This document shows, piece by piece, positions 44,435 through 55,100 of a DNA stretch of 64,000 nucleotides. Both the position numbers and the translations under genes were made by a program. The notes under the pieces were generated by a model. That model was not told the DNA's origin and did no database searches. It worked only from the letters and a program-made list of their open reading frames with translations. The stretch's first letter is position 1. Each line of letters starts with the position of its first letter. The stretch covers positions 1-64,000 of the forward strand of contig QCIB01000002.1 of assembly GCA_003216915.1 (NCBI GenBank), given 5' to 3'. Source of the DNA: Prochlorococcus sp. AG-402-I23. Its GTDB lineage: Bacteria; Cyanobacteriota; Cyanobacteriia; PCC-6307; Cyanobiaceae.

Positions 44435-46014
44435 GAATTTATTTTTTGAATAACTAATGAATTTGGATTTGACCAATCGCCCTTAACTAAATAATTATCA
44501 TTACCGAAACACATTTCACGGAGTATGAAAAAAATTGGTTCACTAACTGAATTATCAAATAATGATGTTATGTCATTTATAGAAAATTCTCCACCTTTGT
44601 CTAATAAATTACTTACTTTTTGTTGATACTCAATAATATTTGCAGCTGCTTTCTTTCCAGCTTCAACTCCCGGTTGATCATATGCATTTATATTTACCAA
44701 TTCAGCATAGAAGGATACAGCCCTCTCAAATAAAGCGATTAAGCCACCTAGTGAAAAACAATTTAACTTTTCTAACGTAATAGTGATACTTTGCCTGTTT
44801 TCATTAGAGAGTGCTGATCTGGTTCCTTGCAAAAAACCAGAAAGATATTCCTTAGGATTATCTTTTTCATCAAAAATATTAGTAGATGGAGAATCTAATA
44901 ATTCAATAAAAATACAAAAGAAATTATCAATACCATCTCTCAGTTGCTGAACATAAGCATGTTGATCTGTAGATCCTTTATTACCAAAAACGGAAATACC
45001 TTGATTAACTACTTCACCATTCCTATTAAATTTCTTACCTAATGATTCCATTACTAATTGCTGAAGATATTTACTAAATACCTGTAACCTATCTCTATAA
45101 GGTAATACGACCATATCTCTCTTTCCAATACCATCGCCAGTTAAATACCATGCGGATGATAATAGTGCTGCTGGATTATGTTTAAAATCACTTATACGTG
45201 TGGCCTCATCCATTAATGATGCACCTCTAATAAATTCAAATATATTTTCATTAATAAGAGCTAATGGAAGTAAACCCACAGAGCTTGTAATACTAGTTCT
45301 TCCTCCAACCCAATCTTGCAAATTAAATATTTTTAACCAATTTTCAGAAGTGGCTTTTTTAAATAACTTACTATCTTTCATAGTTATAGCTATAGCATTA
45401 GAATTCCATTCAAGAGAATTATTTTCGCAGTAACTTTTAATAATTTCCATAGCAATTCTAGGTTCAGGCGTACCACCTGATTTGCTTACAACTACAAATA
45501 ATGTTGTTGATAATTTTTCAGATAACTCTTCTAACTTTTCGCTAATTAAAAAAGGATCAACATTATCGATATAAGAAAAATTTAAGCCTCTAGAGCACTT
45601 CTGCAATGACTCTGTAATAAGTAATGGTCCTAAACCACTTCCACCAATTCCTATCCATAGAACATCAGTATACTGCTGATTATTCTTATTCTTAATATCT
45701 CCATTTAAAATTTGTTTACCAAATTCAGAGATTGCATTAATATCTGCGCTAATTTCCTCTCCTATTTTTGAAGAGGGTGAAATTGATGGATTTCTAAGCC
45801 AATAATGTCCAACTTGTCTATTTTCATCAATATTAGAGATTGCACCTTTTTCTAATTCCTTTATTGATGAGAAAACATCTTTAAATTTCTCTTCTAAATT
45901 TTTTATTTCTTCATTTGTGAAATTAATTTTGCTTATGTCTAACCAAATATTTAATTTTTTATCAAACCAAAGATAATTACAAAATTTATCCCAAGAGTTT
46001 AAATCTCCATTCAT
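44431..46014 (-). CDS. pgi: Glucose-6-phosphate isomerase
   Basis: 527 residues. [15 protein letters not shown] (about 118-132), [10 protein letters not shown], and [11 protein letters not shown] (about 480-490) are PGI signatures, with the catalytic Glu/His regions around [11 protein letters not shown] and STDQHA. It interconverts glucose-6-P and fructose-6-P for glycogen, the oxidative pentose phosphate route and gluconeogenesis. The spacer at 46015-46190 separates it from divergent purN and holds a long imperfect hairpin. Confidence 0.96.
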   Translation of the reverse strand: MNGDLNSWDKFCNYLWFDKKLNIWLDISKINFTNEEIKNLEEKFKDVFSSIKELEKGAISNIDENRQVGHYWLRNPSISPSSKIGEEISADINAISEFGKQILNGDIKNKNNQQYTDVLWIGIGGSGLGPLLITESLQKCSRGLNFSYIDNVDPFLISEKLEELSEKLSTTLFVVVSKSGGTPEPRIAMEIIKSYCENNSLEWNSNAIAITMKDSKLFKKATSENWLKIFNLQDWVGGRTSITSSVGLLPLALINENIFEFIRGASLMDEATRISDFKHNPAALLSSAWYLTGDGIGKRDMVVLPYRDRLQVFSKYLQQLVMESLGKKFNRNGEVVNQGISVFGNKGSTDQHAYVQQLRDGIDNFFCIFIELLDSPSTNIFDEKDNPKEYLSGFLQGTRSALSNENRQSITITLEKLNCFSLGGLIALFERAVSFYAELVNINAYDQPGVEAGKKAAANIIEYQQKVSNLLDKGGEFSINDITSLFDNSVSEPIFFILREMCFGNDNYLVKGDWSNPNSLVIQKINS

Positions 46015-46088
46015 TTTATATATTTGTTTCCTTTAATTATTTTCTAATTATATCTATACGGATAGTACATAGATTTGATTCATTTAAA

Positions 46089-46138
46089 ATTGTTTAAATT
46101 TATATTTTCAAATAAATATGTTTTTGAATATAAACAAT
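46089..46138. repeat. Imperfect inverted repeat between pgi and purN
   Basis: ATTGTTTA (46089-46096) and TAAACAAT (46131-46138) are perfect 8-bp arms; inside them TATT plus CAAA pair with TTTG plus AATA, with bulges of 6 and 2 bases on the left side. All within a 176-base AT-rich spacer. It might be an RNA stem or an operator; low complexity weakens it. Confidence 0.3.
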
Positions 46139-46190
46139 TAAAAGAGAGGGTTTATTTTATTTCATATGAATTTATCATTGGATAAAAACC

Positions 46191-46847
46191 TTGGATAAAT
46201 CATTTAATTACGTAATTTCGCCTGAGATATCTGAATTTAGAAAATTTTCACCAAAATTAAAAATAGGTGTACTTGCTTCTGGAAGAGGAACAAACTTTCA
46301 GGAGTTAATAAATCTCTCAGAAAAAGGAGAATTAGATATAGATATAAAAGTTCTCATAACTAACAAAGATGATGCCGGTTGTATAAAAAGAGCTGAAAGT
46401 GTTGAAATACCTCATAAAATAATAAGAGGTAAAGACTTTCCCAAAAAAGAGATATTTGAATTGAAAATTATAAATACATTAATTAATTACGATGTTGAAC
46501 TTGTTGTAATGGCTGGCTGGATGAAAATTGTCTCTCCATTTTTTATAAAAAAATTTAAGAATAAAATTATTAATATTCACCCATCATTACTTCCTGCATA
46601 TAAAGGTGGTTCTGCTATAAAGGAATCTTTAGTAAACGGTTCAAAAATAACTGGTTGTTCAGTACATTTTGTTGAAGAGGAGGTAGATAGTGGTGCTTTA
46701 ATAATGCAAGCTGCATTGTCAATTAGAGATGATGATGATATTGAATCACTTTCTAAAAGAATACAGATCCTAGAGCATAAAATTTTACCTCACTCTATCT
46801 CTCATGCTGGTTTTTTGATAAGAGGTAATTTTATGGAAAATTATTAA
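46191..46847 (+). CDS. purN: Phosphoribosylglycinamide formyltransferase
   Basis: 218 residues from a TTG. After a 23-residue N-terminal extension, KIGVLASGRGTNFQ begins the normal PurN fold. The formyl-THF site motif IINIHPSLLPAYKGG (about 120-134) includes the catalytic Asn-His pair; VHFVEEEVDSGALI is the second conserved segment with the catalytic Asp. It makes the third step of purine synthesis. The last 17 bases overlap the converging argC. Confidence 0.92.
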   Translation: MDKSFNYVISPEISEFRKFSPKLKIGVLASGRGTNFQELINLSEKGELDIDIKVLITNKDDAGCIKRAESVEIPHKIIRGKDFPKKEIFELKIINTLINYDVELVVMAGWMKIVSPFFIKKFKNKIINIHPSLLPAYKGGSAIKESLVNGSKITGCSVHFVEEEVDSGALIMQAALSIRDDDDIESLSKRIQILEHKILPHSISHAGFLIRGNFMENY

Positions 46848-47886
46848 TTAACTCAAGACCGTCATCCATTGAAAATCCGCTAATTATATTTAAATTTTGA
46901 ATTGCTTGACCACTCTGTCCTTTTAACAAATTATCAATCACAGATAAAATAATAATTCTTCCATTTCGAATATCAACTTTAACAGAAAGGAAAATTTGGT
47001 TTGTATTTTTAACCCATTTTGTTGAAGGGTATGTATCTACAGGTAATACTTTAATATTTTTGAAATTTCTATAATAATTATCCAAAAGAATTCTGCAATC
47101 ATCAGAAGTTAATCCTGGATCTCTTAATCTCCCATATATAGTCGAATGCATACCCCTTGAAATCGGAACCAAATGAGGTGTAAAAAGAAGTTCAATTCTA
47201 TTTCCAGAAATTAGAGATGCTACATGCTCGATCTCTGAGGTATGTCTATGGTTTATCAATCCGTATGCTGACAGCCCTTCTCCACATTCTGATAAGAGTA
47301 GCTTTTGGTTTGGTTCACGACCTCCTCCAGAGGTTCCGCTTTTAGAATCAATTACTATACCTTCATTTTCAATAATTCCTTGAGAAAGATATGGAACTAA
47401 TGGAATAAGAGCAGATGTTGGATAACATCCTGGACATGCAATTAATCTTCCTTTTGAAATGGATTCTTTATTTATTTCAGGAAGACCGTAGACTGCTTCT
47501 TTACATAAATCATCATCATTTCTTTTATAAATAGCAGCTTCTTTGGAATATACTTTTTTCCATTCATCTAAGGACTTATATCTGTAATCAGCTGATAAAT
47601 CAATGACTATAACTCCTCTATCTAATAATTTCCTTGTCAAGGTTGAAGATAGGCCATTTGGTAAGCAAAGCAAAGCAACATCAGAATTTTTTGAAATATT
47701 ATCTACTGAAATTTCTTCAATATATGGATCATTATCTAGGTAAATAAAAGGGAAATTATCATTCCACTTTGATCCAGATGTTTTATTACCTCCTAAAAAT
47801 GAAATTTTATAGTTTTTATTTTTATTTAAAAGATTTACCGCTTGAATACCGCCGTAACCTGTAGCACCTACTATTGCAACATTCAT
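46831..47886 (-). CDS. argC: N-acetyl-gamma-glutamyl-phosphate reductase
   Basis: 351 residues. NADP site VAIVGATGYGGIQ at the N-terminus, the active-site cysteine in ACPGCYPTSALIPL (about 142-155), and SKSGTSGGGRE. HLVPISRGMHSTIYG matches the second conserved block. It reduces N-acetylglutamyl phosphate to the semialdehyde in arginine synthesis. Confidence 0.96.
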   Translation of the reverse strand: MNVAIVGATGYGGIQAVNLLNKNKNYKISFLGGNKTSGSKWNDNFPFIYLDNDPYIEEISVDNISKNSDVALLCLPNGLSSTLTRKLLDRGVIVIDLSADYRYKSLDEWKKVYSKEAAIYKRNDDDLCKEAVYGLPEINKESISKGRLIACPGCYPTSALIPLVPYLSQGIIENEGIVIDSKSGTSGGGREPNQKLLLSECGEGLSAYGLINHRHTSEIEHVASLISGNRIELLFTPHLVPISRGMHSTIYGRLRDPGLTSDDCRILLDNYYRNFKNIKVLPVDTYPSTKWVKNTNQIFLSVKVDIRNGRIIILSVIDNLLKGQSGQAIQNLNIISGFSMDDGLELINNFP

Positions 47887-47974
47887 TTTTTTGAATTGGC
47901 AGACTTTGAGATAGGATTATATAGTGTTGAATTTAAGGTAACTAAAACACTATTTTTCTATATTGATAGGAATA

Positions 47975-49699
47975 ATGAAAGAAACAAGTCCCGAATCAAA
48001 TAATGGAACAATTTTGGATATAAATGAATCTTTTAAAATTGAATTTGACCCTATAAGTGATGCTTTGGCAGCTATAAGAAATGGTGAATGCATAATTGTT
48101 GTAGATGATGAAAGAAGAGAAAATGAAGGAGATTTAATATGTGCGGCTCAGTTTGCAACTCCGCAGCAAATTAATTTTATGGCTACAGAGGGTCGAGGTC
48201 TAATATGCCTAGCTATGCAAGGTGAAAAACTTGACTCTTTAGATTTACCATTAATGGTAGATAGAAATACAGATGAAAATCAAACAGCTTTTACGATATC
48301 AATTGATGCTGGACCTGAAAATAATGTTACTACTGGAATTTCTGCTGAAGACAGGGCAAAGACAATTCAAGTTGCTATAAACCCAAAAACAAAACCTGAT
48401 GATTTAAGAAGACCAGGACATATTTTTCCATTAAGAGCTAAGAAAGGTGGAGTATTAAAAAGAGCAGGTCATACCGAAGCGGCAGTAGATATTGCGGCAA
48501 TGTCAGGACTTTATCCCGCCGGAGTGATTTGCGAAATACAAAATCCTGACGGTTCCATGTCAAGACTTCCAGAACTTAAAGAATATGCAAAACAGTGGGG
48601 AATGAAATTAATATCTATAGCTGATTTAATAAGTTATCGTTTTCAAACTGAGAGATTTGTATTTAGAAAATCTGACGCAGTACTTCCAAGTATTTTTGGT
48701 AATTTCAAAGCTTATGGATATGTTAATGAACTTGATGGTTCAGAGCACGTTGCATTAGTTAAACAAAAATCATCAAAATTAAGCGAACCTGTACTAGTTA
48801 GAATGCACTCAGAGTGCTTAACTGGCGATGCTTTTGGATCATTACGTTGTGATTGTAGACCTCAGTTAGAGGCTGCATTATCAAGGATAGAAAAAGAGGA
48901 AGAGGGAGTTGTTGTTTACTTGAGACAAGAAGGCAGAGGTATTGGTCTTATAAATAAATTAAAAGCATATAGTTTACAGGATGGTGGATTAGACACTGTA
49001 GAAGCTAATGAAAAATTAGGCTTTCCAGCTGATCTAAGAAATTATGGAGTTGGAGCACAGATATTAACCGATCTAGGGATAAAAAAACTAAAATTACTTA
49101 CAAATAATCCTAGAAAGATTGCTGGATTAGGTGGTTATGGAATAGAGGTTATTGAGAGAGTTCCATTAGTGATTTGTCCAAACGATAAAAATGCAGAATA
49201 TTTAAGTGTAAAAAAAACGAAGTTAGGTCACATGATTGATGAAGATAATCCTAATTTCAGGAATATCGATCCATTTATATCAATTTTTCTTGACGGAAAA
49301 TATAAATCTATTGATCTTGTTCCAATAAAAAATATCGCTATTAAATTCTGTAGTGATAAGAAGATTAATATTAAACTAGAAAGTACACCAAGATTATTGG
49401 CTTTTTGGAATCGACCAAAATTAGTTTGGCGAATTTTACATGATCAGAATAGAACCAATTCCAACATTACTGATGAAGAAATAAAGAATATAGAATCATT
49501 TATTCAGTTTTTATCCAATTATGAAAAAAGTACAAAGATTGGAATTATTGTTTCTAGAAACATTGAACAGGCATTACACCCAAAAAGTAGCATCAAATTA
49601 ATAAATACTAAATTTAGTATTAATAATGAAATTTTATATTCATCTACAAGAAAATTTAATCTAGATAAAGAGACATTTAGTATTGTTTTTGAAAGCTAA
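47975..49699 (+). CDS. ribBA: Bifunctional DHBP synthase / GTP cyclohydrolase II with C-terminal extension
   Basis: 574 residues from ATG 47975 (a TTG at 47963 is also open). The RibB part (about 20-225) has [13 protein letters not shown] and HTEAAVDIA. The RibA part (about 230-425) has [20 protein letters not shown] with the zinc cysteines, and [10 protein letters not shown]. Together they make both precursors of riboflavin from ribulose-5-P and GTP. A C-terminal segment of about 145 residues beyond the usual RibA end has no motif I know. Confidence 0.94.
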   Translation: MKETSPESNNGTILDINESFKIEFDPISDALAAIRNGECIIVVDDERRENEGDLICAAQFATPQQINFMATEGRGLICLAMQGEKLDSLDLPLMVDRNTDENQTAFTISIDAGPENNVTTGISAEDRAKTIQVAINPKTKPDDLRRPGHIFPLRAKKGGVLKRAGHTEAAVDIAAMSGLYPAGVICEIQNPDGSMSRLPELKEYAKQWGMKLISIADLISYRFQTERFVFRKSDAVLPSIFGNFKAYGYVNELDGSEHVALVKQKSSKLSEPVLVRMHSECLTGDAFGSLRCDCRPQLEAALSRIEKEEEGVVVYLRQEGRGIGLINKLKAYSLQDGGLDTVEANEKLGFPADLRNYGVGAQILTDLGIKKLKLLTNNPRKIAGLGGYGIEVIERVPLVICPNDKNAEYLSVKKTKLGHMIDEDNPNFRNIDPFISIFLDGKYKSIDLVPIKNIAIKFCSDKKINIKLESTPRLLAFWNRPKLVWRILHDQNRTNSNITDEEIKNIESFIQFLSNYEKSTKIGIIVSRNIEQALHPKSSIKLINTKFSINNEILYSSTRKFNLDKETFSIVFES

Positions 49700-49700
49700 T

Positions 49701-50141
49701 TTACTTTTTTAAAGTTGCTTTTAGAATTTTTGAACCATTAGTAAGCTTTAGAACTACATCCATATCATCAGTCTTACCAAAAACAGTATGAACTCCATCG
49801 AGATGAGGCTGTGGTTCATAAACTATGAAAAACTGACTACCACCTGTATCCTTTCCTGCATGAGCCATAGAAAGTGAGCCTTTAAGATGTTTATTGGAAT
49901 TAATTTCACATTTAATATTATATCCAGGACCTCCAGTTCCAGGCATACCAGATGCTCCGACACGAGTATTAGGACATCCACCCTGAGCCATAAATCCAGG
50001 AATAACTCTGTGAAACGCTAGACCATCATAAAAACCATCAGTAATCAAATTCGTAAAGTTTTTAACTGTATTAGGTGCGTCGTTAGAGAAAAATTCAATA
50101 TTAATGTTTCCAACTTCTGTTTCAAATAATGCTGTTGTCAT
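49701..50141 (-). CDS. ppiB: Cyclophilin-type peptidyl-prolyl isomerase
   Basis: 146 residues. [14 protein letters not shown] (about 42-55), a GPGYNIKCE segment, [16 protein letters not shown] and LDGVHTVFG are the cyclophilin active-site blocks. No signal peptide, so it acts in the cytoplasm. It is compact compared with eukaryotic cyclophilins, as usual for bacterial PpiB. Its end faces ribBA one base away. Confidence 0.94.
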   Translation of the reverse strand: MTTALFETEVGNINIEFFSNDAPNTVKNFTNLITDGFYDGLAFHRVIPGFMAQGGCPNTRVGASGMPGTGGPGYNIKCEINSNKHLKGSLSMAHAGKDTGGSQFFIVYEPQPHLDGVHTVFGKTDDMDVVLKLTNGSKILKATLKK

Positions 50142-50179
50142 GTTCTATTTGTTTAATAATTATTCTGATATTTTAGTAG

Positions 50180-50563
50180 CTAAAGCAACTTTTCAAGGTT
50201 TTCCTTAATGGTATTTATATCAATTTTATCTTTATTACTATTTTTGTCTCCCTCCCAATTTTCCACTTCTAGGTTTTTCTGGGGTGGTGAAATTAAAAAC
50301 CTATCTTCTGCGGTTTTGGGTACAAAATTTTTTTCTACTAATTTGCATTCATAATCTAATTTAATGCAGAAATCTTTTATTTCCTCAATGTTGATCATTT
50401 CAACTGTTGCCAAAGGAAAATCTTGAGCTTCTAGTAGACCACAATATCTTGTTGCATCATCCTTATCTTCAAACATAAGAACAATGGTCCTTCCTATAAG
50501 TTCGATTGAATGAATTCCTTCCTTATCTGTTCCTGAATTATACATAAGAACAAATATGTTCAT
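50180..50563 (-). CDS. DUF3110 family protein
   Basis: 127 residues, starting MNIFVLMYNSGTDKEGIHSI, then TIVLMFEDKDDATRYCGLLEAQDFPL and VEKNFVPKTAEDRFLISPP. I associate this with DUF3110, a cyanobacterial and plastid family of unknown function. It lies between the dnaK-dnaJ pair and ppiB on the same strand, so a link to protein folding is suggestive. Confidence 0.72.
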   Translation of the reverse strand: MNIFVLMYNSGTDKEGIHSIELIGRTIVLMFEDKDDATRYCGLLEAQDFPLATVEMINIEEIKDFCIKLDYECKLVEKNFVPKTAEDRFLISPPQKNLEVENWEGDKNSNKDKIDINTIKENLEKLL

Positions 50564-50596
50564 AATTATCTATTTTTCTATTTACATAGTATTTGA

Positions 50597-51523
50597 TTAA
50601 GAATCAGAAAGCGATAATTCTTGTAATCTTGTATATAAAGCAATTTCTTCATCATTAATATCAGCAGGTATCACTACCAAGATTTCAACATATTGATCAC
50701 CAAGATTATCTTCGAAAGTTAAACCTCTACCTTTCAAACGTAACATTCTTCCTGTAGATGATTTTGGTGGCACTTGAAGTGTGACATTTCCATCAAGGGT
50801 CGGAACCTCTACTGCACAACCAAGAAGTGCATCGTGAGGAAATAACTCTAATTTATAAAGAACTCTTAAACCATCAATTCTTAGACCACTTTCGGTTTGA
50901 ACCTTTAACTGTAGATAATGATCTTTACCTCCTCTTGCAATATTTTCAAGTCTTAATCGCCATCCATCTCCAGCGAAAGGAGGTGTATCAACTTCTACTA
51001 CGGTTTCATCTTCAAGTTCTATTAAAATTGAAGCTCCATTTAAGGCCTCATCAGGAGTTAACTCAATAACTGTTTCAATATCTTGGTGGAGTTTAACTGG
51101 AGGGGGCTCTTCTGGAGAGGTTGTAGGGTATTCATAATTATTAAATTCATCATTATTTGTATTTATCATTTCATCCTCAAATGTTTCATTGTCATAGTCT
51201 TGATAATTCTTTGGTGAGTATTCATATCCAAATAATGAATCAAGATAATCTTGAAAATCAGGAAAACCCGTCTTGAAATTATTATTTTCATTATCGTCCT
51301 GGATTTTTTCATCCGAACTATTTTTCCTTACATTAGGATCACGTAGATATTCGTATGCTTCGTTAATTAATTTAAATCTTTCTTCTGCATTAAGGTCGTT
51401 TTTATTTAAATCTGGATGCCATTTTCTTGCCTCTCTTCGAAAGGCCTTTTTAAGTTCTTTATCATCGAAATCAGGGGATAAGCCCAAAATCGACAAATAG
51501 TCTTTTTTAGAGGAAGTAGTCAT
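50597..51523 (-). CDS. dnaJ: DnaJ-type co-chaperone (type B, no zinc finger)
   Basis: 308 residues from the ATG at 51523, giving [15 protein letters not shown]. The J-domain covers about 8-70 with WHPDLN; an acidic linker (about 75-140, with many Asp/Asn/Tyr) and DnaJ C-terminal beta domains (about 145-300; PPFAGDGWRLRL, GLTFEDNLGDQYVEI) follow. The cysteine-rich zinc finger of DnaJ is missing, as in CbpA/type II proteins. It overlaps the dnaK 3' end by 17 bases and is probably its dedicated partner. Confidence 0.86.
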   Translation of the reverse strand: MTTSSKKDYLSILGLSPDFDDKELKKAFRREARKWHPDLNKNDLNAEERFKLINEAYEYLRDPNVRKNSSDEKIQDDNENNNFKTGFPDFQDYLDSLFGYEYSPKNYQDYDNETFEDEMINTNNDEFNNYEYPTTSPEEPPPVKLHQDIETVIELTPDEALNGASILIELEDETVVEVDTPPFAGDGWRLRLENIARGGKDHYLQLKVQTESGLRIDGLRVLYKLELFPHDALLGCAVEVPTLDGNVTLQVPPKSSTGRMLRLKGRGLTFEDNLGDQYVEILVVIPADINDEEIALYTRLQELSLSDS

Positions 51524-53504
51524 TGTCCCATGGATCATCGTCCCTAGAATTACCATACCTCGAATTTCTATAATTTCTATTCATTTGATTATCCCAAGGA
51601 TCATCATCCCAATAATCATCAGAAAAGAGTTCATCCTTTAATGTTCCAAATGTATTTTTAATACCCTGTAAGGGATTATTATCGGTTTTCTTTTCAGAAG
51701 CAAATTTTCTGTTTAAGCCGAATAATGCTTCTTGTAGAGCACTTACTGAAATTTCTAATTCTTGAGGATCATCGTCATCTATATACTCTTCAACATCTTG
51801 AATGGCTAATTCAACAGCTCGTTGTTGCCTTTCAGCTCCATAAGGCCCAAATTCTAAAGAAGCATCCCTAAGTCTTCTCTCAGCTTGCGCAATAAGAGTT
51901 AAAGCACTATTTTTTCTATCAATTACAGATCTTCTCTTCCTATCATCATTAGCTTTTGCTTTAGCTTCTTCAATTATCGAATTTATTTCTTGTTCATTTA
52001 AATTAGAACCTCCCGAAATTGTAACCGTTTGCTTTCTTCCAGTTGTTCTATCAGTTGCACTTACTTCTAAAAGACCATTAGCATCAATATCAAATGCTAC
52101 CTGAACTTGAGGTATTCCTCTTGGAGCTGGAGGTATTCCTGATAGTCTAAATTTACCTAGTGATTTATTTTCAGTGGCTAAAGGCCTCTCTCCCTGCCGT
52201 ACTTGAACAACCACTGAAGATTGATTAGCTTCGGAAGTACTAAAAACATCTGATTGTCTAACTGGTATTGGCGTATTACGAGGAATGAGTACCTTCATAA
52301 GACCACCAATAGTTTCTAAACCTAAAGATAAAGGAGTAACGTCATTTAGGAGTAAATCTTGTAAATCACCACTAATAATTCCAGATTGAATCGCAGCTCC
52401 AACTGCTACGACTTCATCAGGATTTACAGATTGACATGGTTCATTAGGAACAAGAGTCTTAACTAATTGTTGAACCATTGGAATTCTAGTGCTGCCACCT
52501 ACAAGAACTACCTCATCAATATCTTCTGCGTTCCATCCAGAATCATCTAAAGCAATTTGGACAGGCTCTAGTAATCTATCTAGTAAATCTTGTGATAATG
52601 ATTCAAATATTTTTCTATCTAAGGTTTCTTCAATATGTAATGGGCCCTCTTTACTTGTGGTGATAAAAGGTAAGGATATTTTTGTTTTTTGCAATCCTGA
52701 TAATTCACATTTAGCTTTTTCGGCAGCTTCAGTTAGTCTCTGTAAAGCTTGTCTATCCCTTCTTAGATCAATTTCATGTTTAGTAAGAAATTTTTCAGCG
52801 AGCCAATCAACTATTTTTGAGTCAAAATTGTTTCCTCCTAACTGTGTATCACCACATGTTGCTTTAACATCAAATACACCATTAGAAATTTTTAATAATG
52901 AAACATCAAAAGTTCCTCCCCCTAAATCAAAAACCAAAACATTATTAGAAGAACTTTTTTCAAAGCCATAAGCTAAAGCAGCTGCAGTAGGCTCATTTAG
53001 GATTCTATCAACTTTAATGCCAGCCAAAATTGCAGAATCCTTTGTAGCCTGTCTTTGTGATTCATTAAAGTAAGCAGGGACTGTAATAACTGCAGAGTCA
53101 ACAGTATCTCCAAGATATGTTTCAGCATCATTGATTAATTTTCTAATCAACGAGCTTACTAATTCTTCTGGTGCATACTCTCTTTCTGTATTTGGACTAA
53201 GAACCCTAACGCTTCCATTGATATTAGCTTTTACGTTATAAGGAACTGAAATACTATTCTCATCTAATTCATCCCAGTCACTACCAATAAATCTTTTTAA
53301 GTTATAAAAGGTATTCTTAGGATTTAGAACAAGTTGTCTTCTAGCTTGATCACCTATTACTATTTCCTTGTCTTTTGTAAATCCAACTATTGAAGGTGTA
53401 GTTCTAGAACCCTCAGAATTTGCAATAACAATTGGACGTCCAGCTTCTATAACTCCTACAACAGAGTTAGTAGTACCTAAATCAATTCCAACTATTTGCC
53501 CCAT
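51507..53504 (-). CDS. dnaK: Hsp70 chaperone DnaK with aromatic-acidic tail
   Basis: 665 residues. [11 protein letters not shown] (ATPase phosphate loop 1), [24 protein letters not shown], the linker [13 protein letters not shown] and the substrate domain are all intact. The last 40 residues replace the usual EEVD-like or acidic end with two DDDPWDN repeats separated by [12 protein letters not shown]. Cyanobacteria have several DnaKs; DnaK3 is the one encoded next to a DnaJ and tied to thylakoids, and the adjacent overlapping dnaJ suggests this is that type. That assignment is inference. Confidence 0.93.
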   Translation of the reverse strand: MGQIVGIDLGTTNSVVGVIEAGRPIVIANSEGSRTTPSIVGFTKDKEIVIGDQARRQLVLNPKNTFYNLKRFIGSDWDELDENSISVPYNVKANINGSVRVLSPNTEREYAPEELVSSLIRKLINDAETYLGDTVDSAVITVPAYFNESQRQATKDSAILAGIKVDRILNEPTAAALAYGFEKSSSNNVLVFDLGGGTFDVSLLKISNGVFDVKATCGDTQLGGNNFDSKIVDWLAEKFLTKHEIDLRRDRQALQRLTEAAEKAKCELSGLQKTKISLPFITTSKEGPLHIEETLDRKIFESLSQDLLDRLLEPVQIALDDSGWNAEDIDEVVLVGGSTRIPMVQQLVKTLVPNEPCQSVNPDEVVAVGAAIQSGIISGDLQDLLLNDVTPLSLGLETIGGLMKVLIPRNTPIPVRQSDVFSTSEANQSSVVVQVRQGERPLATENKSLGKFRLSGIPPAPRGIPQVQVAFDIDANGLLEVSATDRTTGRKQTVTISGGSNLNEQEINSIIEEAKAKANDDRKRRSVIDRKNSALTLIAQAERRLRDASLEFGPYGAERQQRAVELAIQDVEEYIDDDDPQELEISVSALQEALFGLNRKFASEKKTDNNPLQGIKNTFGTLKDELFSDDYWDDDPWDNQMNRNYRNSRYGNSRDDDPWDNDYFL

Positions 53505-53717
53505 GATTTTAGATCGCTAAATTAAAGCAAAATTTACTAATAATTTAAATAATTTTTATCTTAGATATTTACATATAATAGTAAAAATCAAATATTTTCA
53601 ACTTTATTTAAATAAATAAGATTATTTATAAGTTGTTAAAAAGATTACTATCTATTTTAAAAGATTCTTTAAAAACAAAGATGTTGATGTAGTTAACCAA
53701 AATAAACTAATATAAAA

Positions 53718-53804
53718 CGGAGAGAGAGGGATTCGAACCCTCGATAAAGTTGCCCCTATACAGCATTTCCAGTGCTGCGCCTTCAACCACTCGGCCACCT
53801 CTCC
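53718..53804 (-). tRNA. tRNA-Ser (GGA anticodon)
   Basis: Class II tRNA: acceptor GGAGAGG/TCTCTCC (7 bp, one G-U), D-arm GCC/GGC with GAGTGGTTGAA, anticodon stem CAGCA/TGCTG with loop CTGGAAA (anticodon GGA, reading TCC/TCT), a long variable arm with the GTATAGGGGCAACTTTATC region, T-arm GAGGG-TTCGAAT-CCCTC and discriminator G. No encoded CCA. It sits between dnaK and the ferredoxin gene. Confidence 0.95.
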
Positions 53805-53853
53805 CAAGATAACCATTTTAACCCTTGATCATCCCATTTTAGAGGAAAGTTAT

Positions 53854-54228
53854 TTGAAAAAGACTTTCACAGTCACGATTAAAAATAAGGAAACCGGAAA
53901 GGTTTACCAAGAGGAGGTTAATAGTGATGATTACATACTTAAGGAATTTGAAAAGAAAGGTTTCAAACTTGCATTTTCATGTAGAAATGGTTGCTGTACA
54001 AGTTGTGCAGTTAAAATAATATCTGGTACTTTGCAACAACCTGAAGCCATGGGTGTATCTCAAGCATTAAAAGACAAAGGTTATGCACTACTTTGTGTCG
54101 CTAAAGCAACTTCAGATCTTGAGGTAGAAACTACATATGAAGATGAAGTTTATGATTTACAATTTGGACAATATTTTGGGAGAGGAAATACAAGGGTTGC
54201 GCCACCTTGGGAATTTGAGGAAGATTAA
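53854..54228 (+). CDS. 2Fe-2S ferredoxin with C-terminal extension (FdC2-like)
   Basis: 124 residues from a TTG start. Plant-type ferredoxin fold: cysteine ligands C43, C48, C51 (CRNGCCTSC) and C81. The sequence runs about 25 residues past the usual end (DLQFGQYFGRGNTRVAPPWEFEED). This tail and the CCTSC spacing resemble FdC2 ferredoxins of cyanobacteria and chloroplasts, distinct from photosynthetic PetF. Its electron partner is unknown. The suhB-like gene follows 5 bases later. Confidence 0.85.
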   Translation: MKKTFTVTIKNKETGKVYQEEVNSDDYILKEFEKKGFKLAFSCRNGCCTSCAVKIISGTLQQPEAMGVSQALKDKGYALLCVAKATSDLEVETTYEDEVYDLQFGQYFGRGNTRVAPPWEFEED

Positions 54229-54233
54229 TTATC

Positions 54234-55082
54234 ATGTTTGAATTAAGTGAAATAGAGGGGATTACAAGTGAAGTAAACTTATCCATTTTGTATGAAATAG
54301 CCAAGAATTCCGCTCAAATTGGTAATGAAATTTTAAAAGTTAATTACAATAAAATTCAGAAAATTTCATCAAAGGGTAGGAAGGGTGATCTAGTTACCAA
54401 TGTAGATTTGGAAGTTGAAAATAAAATAAAAGAATATTTGTTAGAAGAGACACCAAACATATCTATAAATGCAGAGGAATCTGGTAAATTAACCAAATCT
54501 TCAGATTTAACGTGGTGTATAGACCCTTTAGACGGTACAACTAATTATTCCCATGGATATCCTTTTTTTGGGACTTCTATTGGCCTTGTATATCAAAATA
54601 AGCCAATTATAGGCGCTATATCAGTACCTTATTTAAATGAACTATATTCAGCCTGTATAGGTTTAGGCTCATTCTGCAATGATAGTGAACTTAAAGTATC
54701 GAATCCCTCTAATCTTTCTGATAGTCTACTTGTAACTGGTTTCTCTTATGACAGATTTGAGACAGAAGATAATAATTATGCTGAATTTTGTTATTTAACA
54801 CATAAAACTAGAGGCGTTAGAAGAGGAGGTGCAGCAGCAGTTGATCTAGCATTTGTTGCGGCAGGTAAGGTAGATGGATACTGGGAAAGAGGATTGGAGG
54901 TATGGGACCTAGCGGCCGGTGCTATCATTGTAAAAGAGGCTGGTGGTATTATTTCTGATTATCCATCAGGCGAATTTAATTTAAGTTCAGGTAGAATTTT
55001 AGCTTGTTCTCCCAGCCTTGAGAATGAATTAAAAAATGAACTAAATAAAGTCTCTCCATTTAAAAAAAATCTCTATACCTAA
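54234..55082 (+). CDS. Inositol monophosphatase family protein
   Basis: 282 residues. Metal-binding motifs: an EESG segment (about 82-85), WCIDPLDGTTNYSHGYP (about 99-115) and a late GLEVWDLAAGAIIVKEAGG (about 221-239). It is a Mg2+-dependent phosphomonoesterase of the IMPase/SuhB family. In cyanobacteria some members dephosphorylate inositol phosphate, histidinol phosphate or sulphate nucleotides; being beside hisZ makes histidinol-phosphatase an appealing but unproven idea. Confidence 0.87.
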   Translation: MFELSEIEGITSEVNLSILYEIAKNSAQIGNEILKVNYNKIQKISSKGRKGDLVTNVDLEVENKIKEYLLEETPNISINAEESGKLTKSSDLTWCIDPLDGTTNYSHGYPFFGTSIGLVYQNKPIIGAISVPYLNELYSACIGLGSFCNDSELKVSNPSNLSDSLLVTGFSYDRFETEDNNYAEFCYLTHKTRGVRRGGAAAVDLAFVAAGKVDGYWERGLEVWDLAAGAIIVKEAGGIISDYPSGEFNLSSGRILACSPSLENELKNELNKVSPFKKNLYT

Positions 55083-55100
55083 AATTAGTTAAATATTAAA

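Noticed and set aside
52489-52971. 160-codon plus-strand frame
   Set aside because: Entirely antisense within dnaK, explained by codon bias of the real gene.
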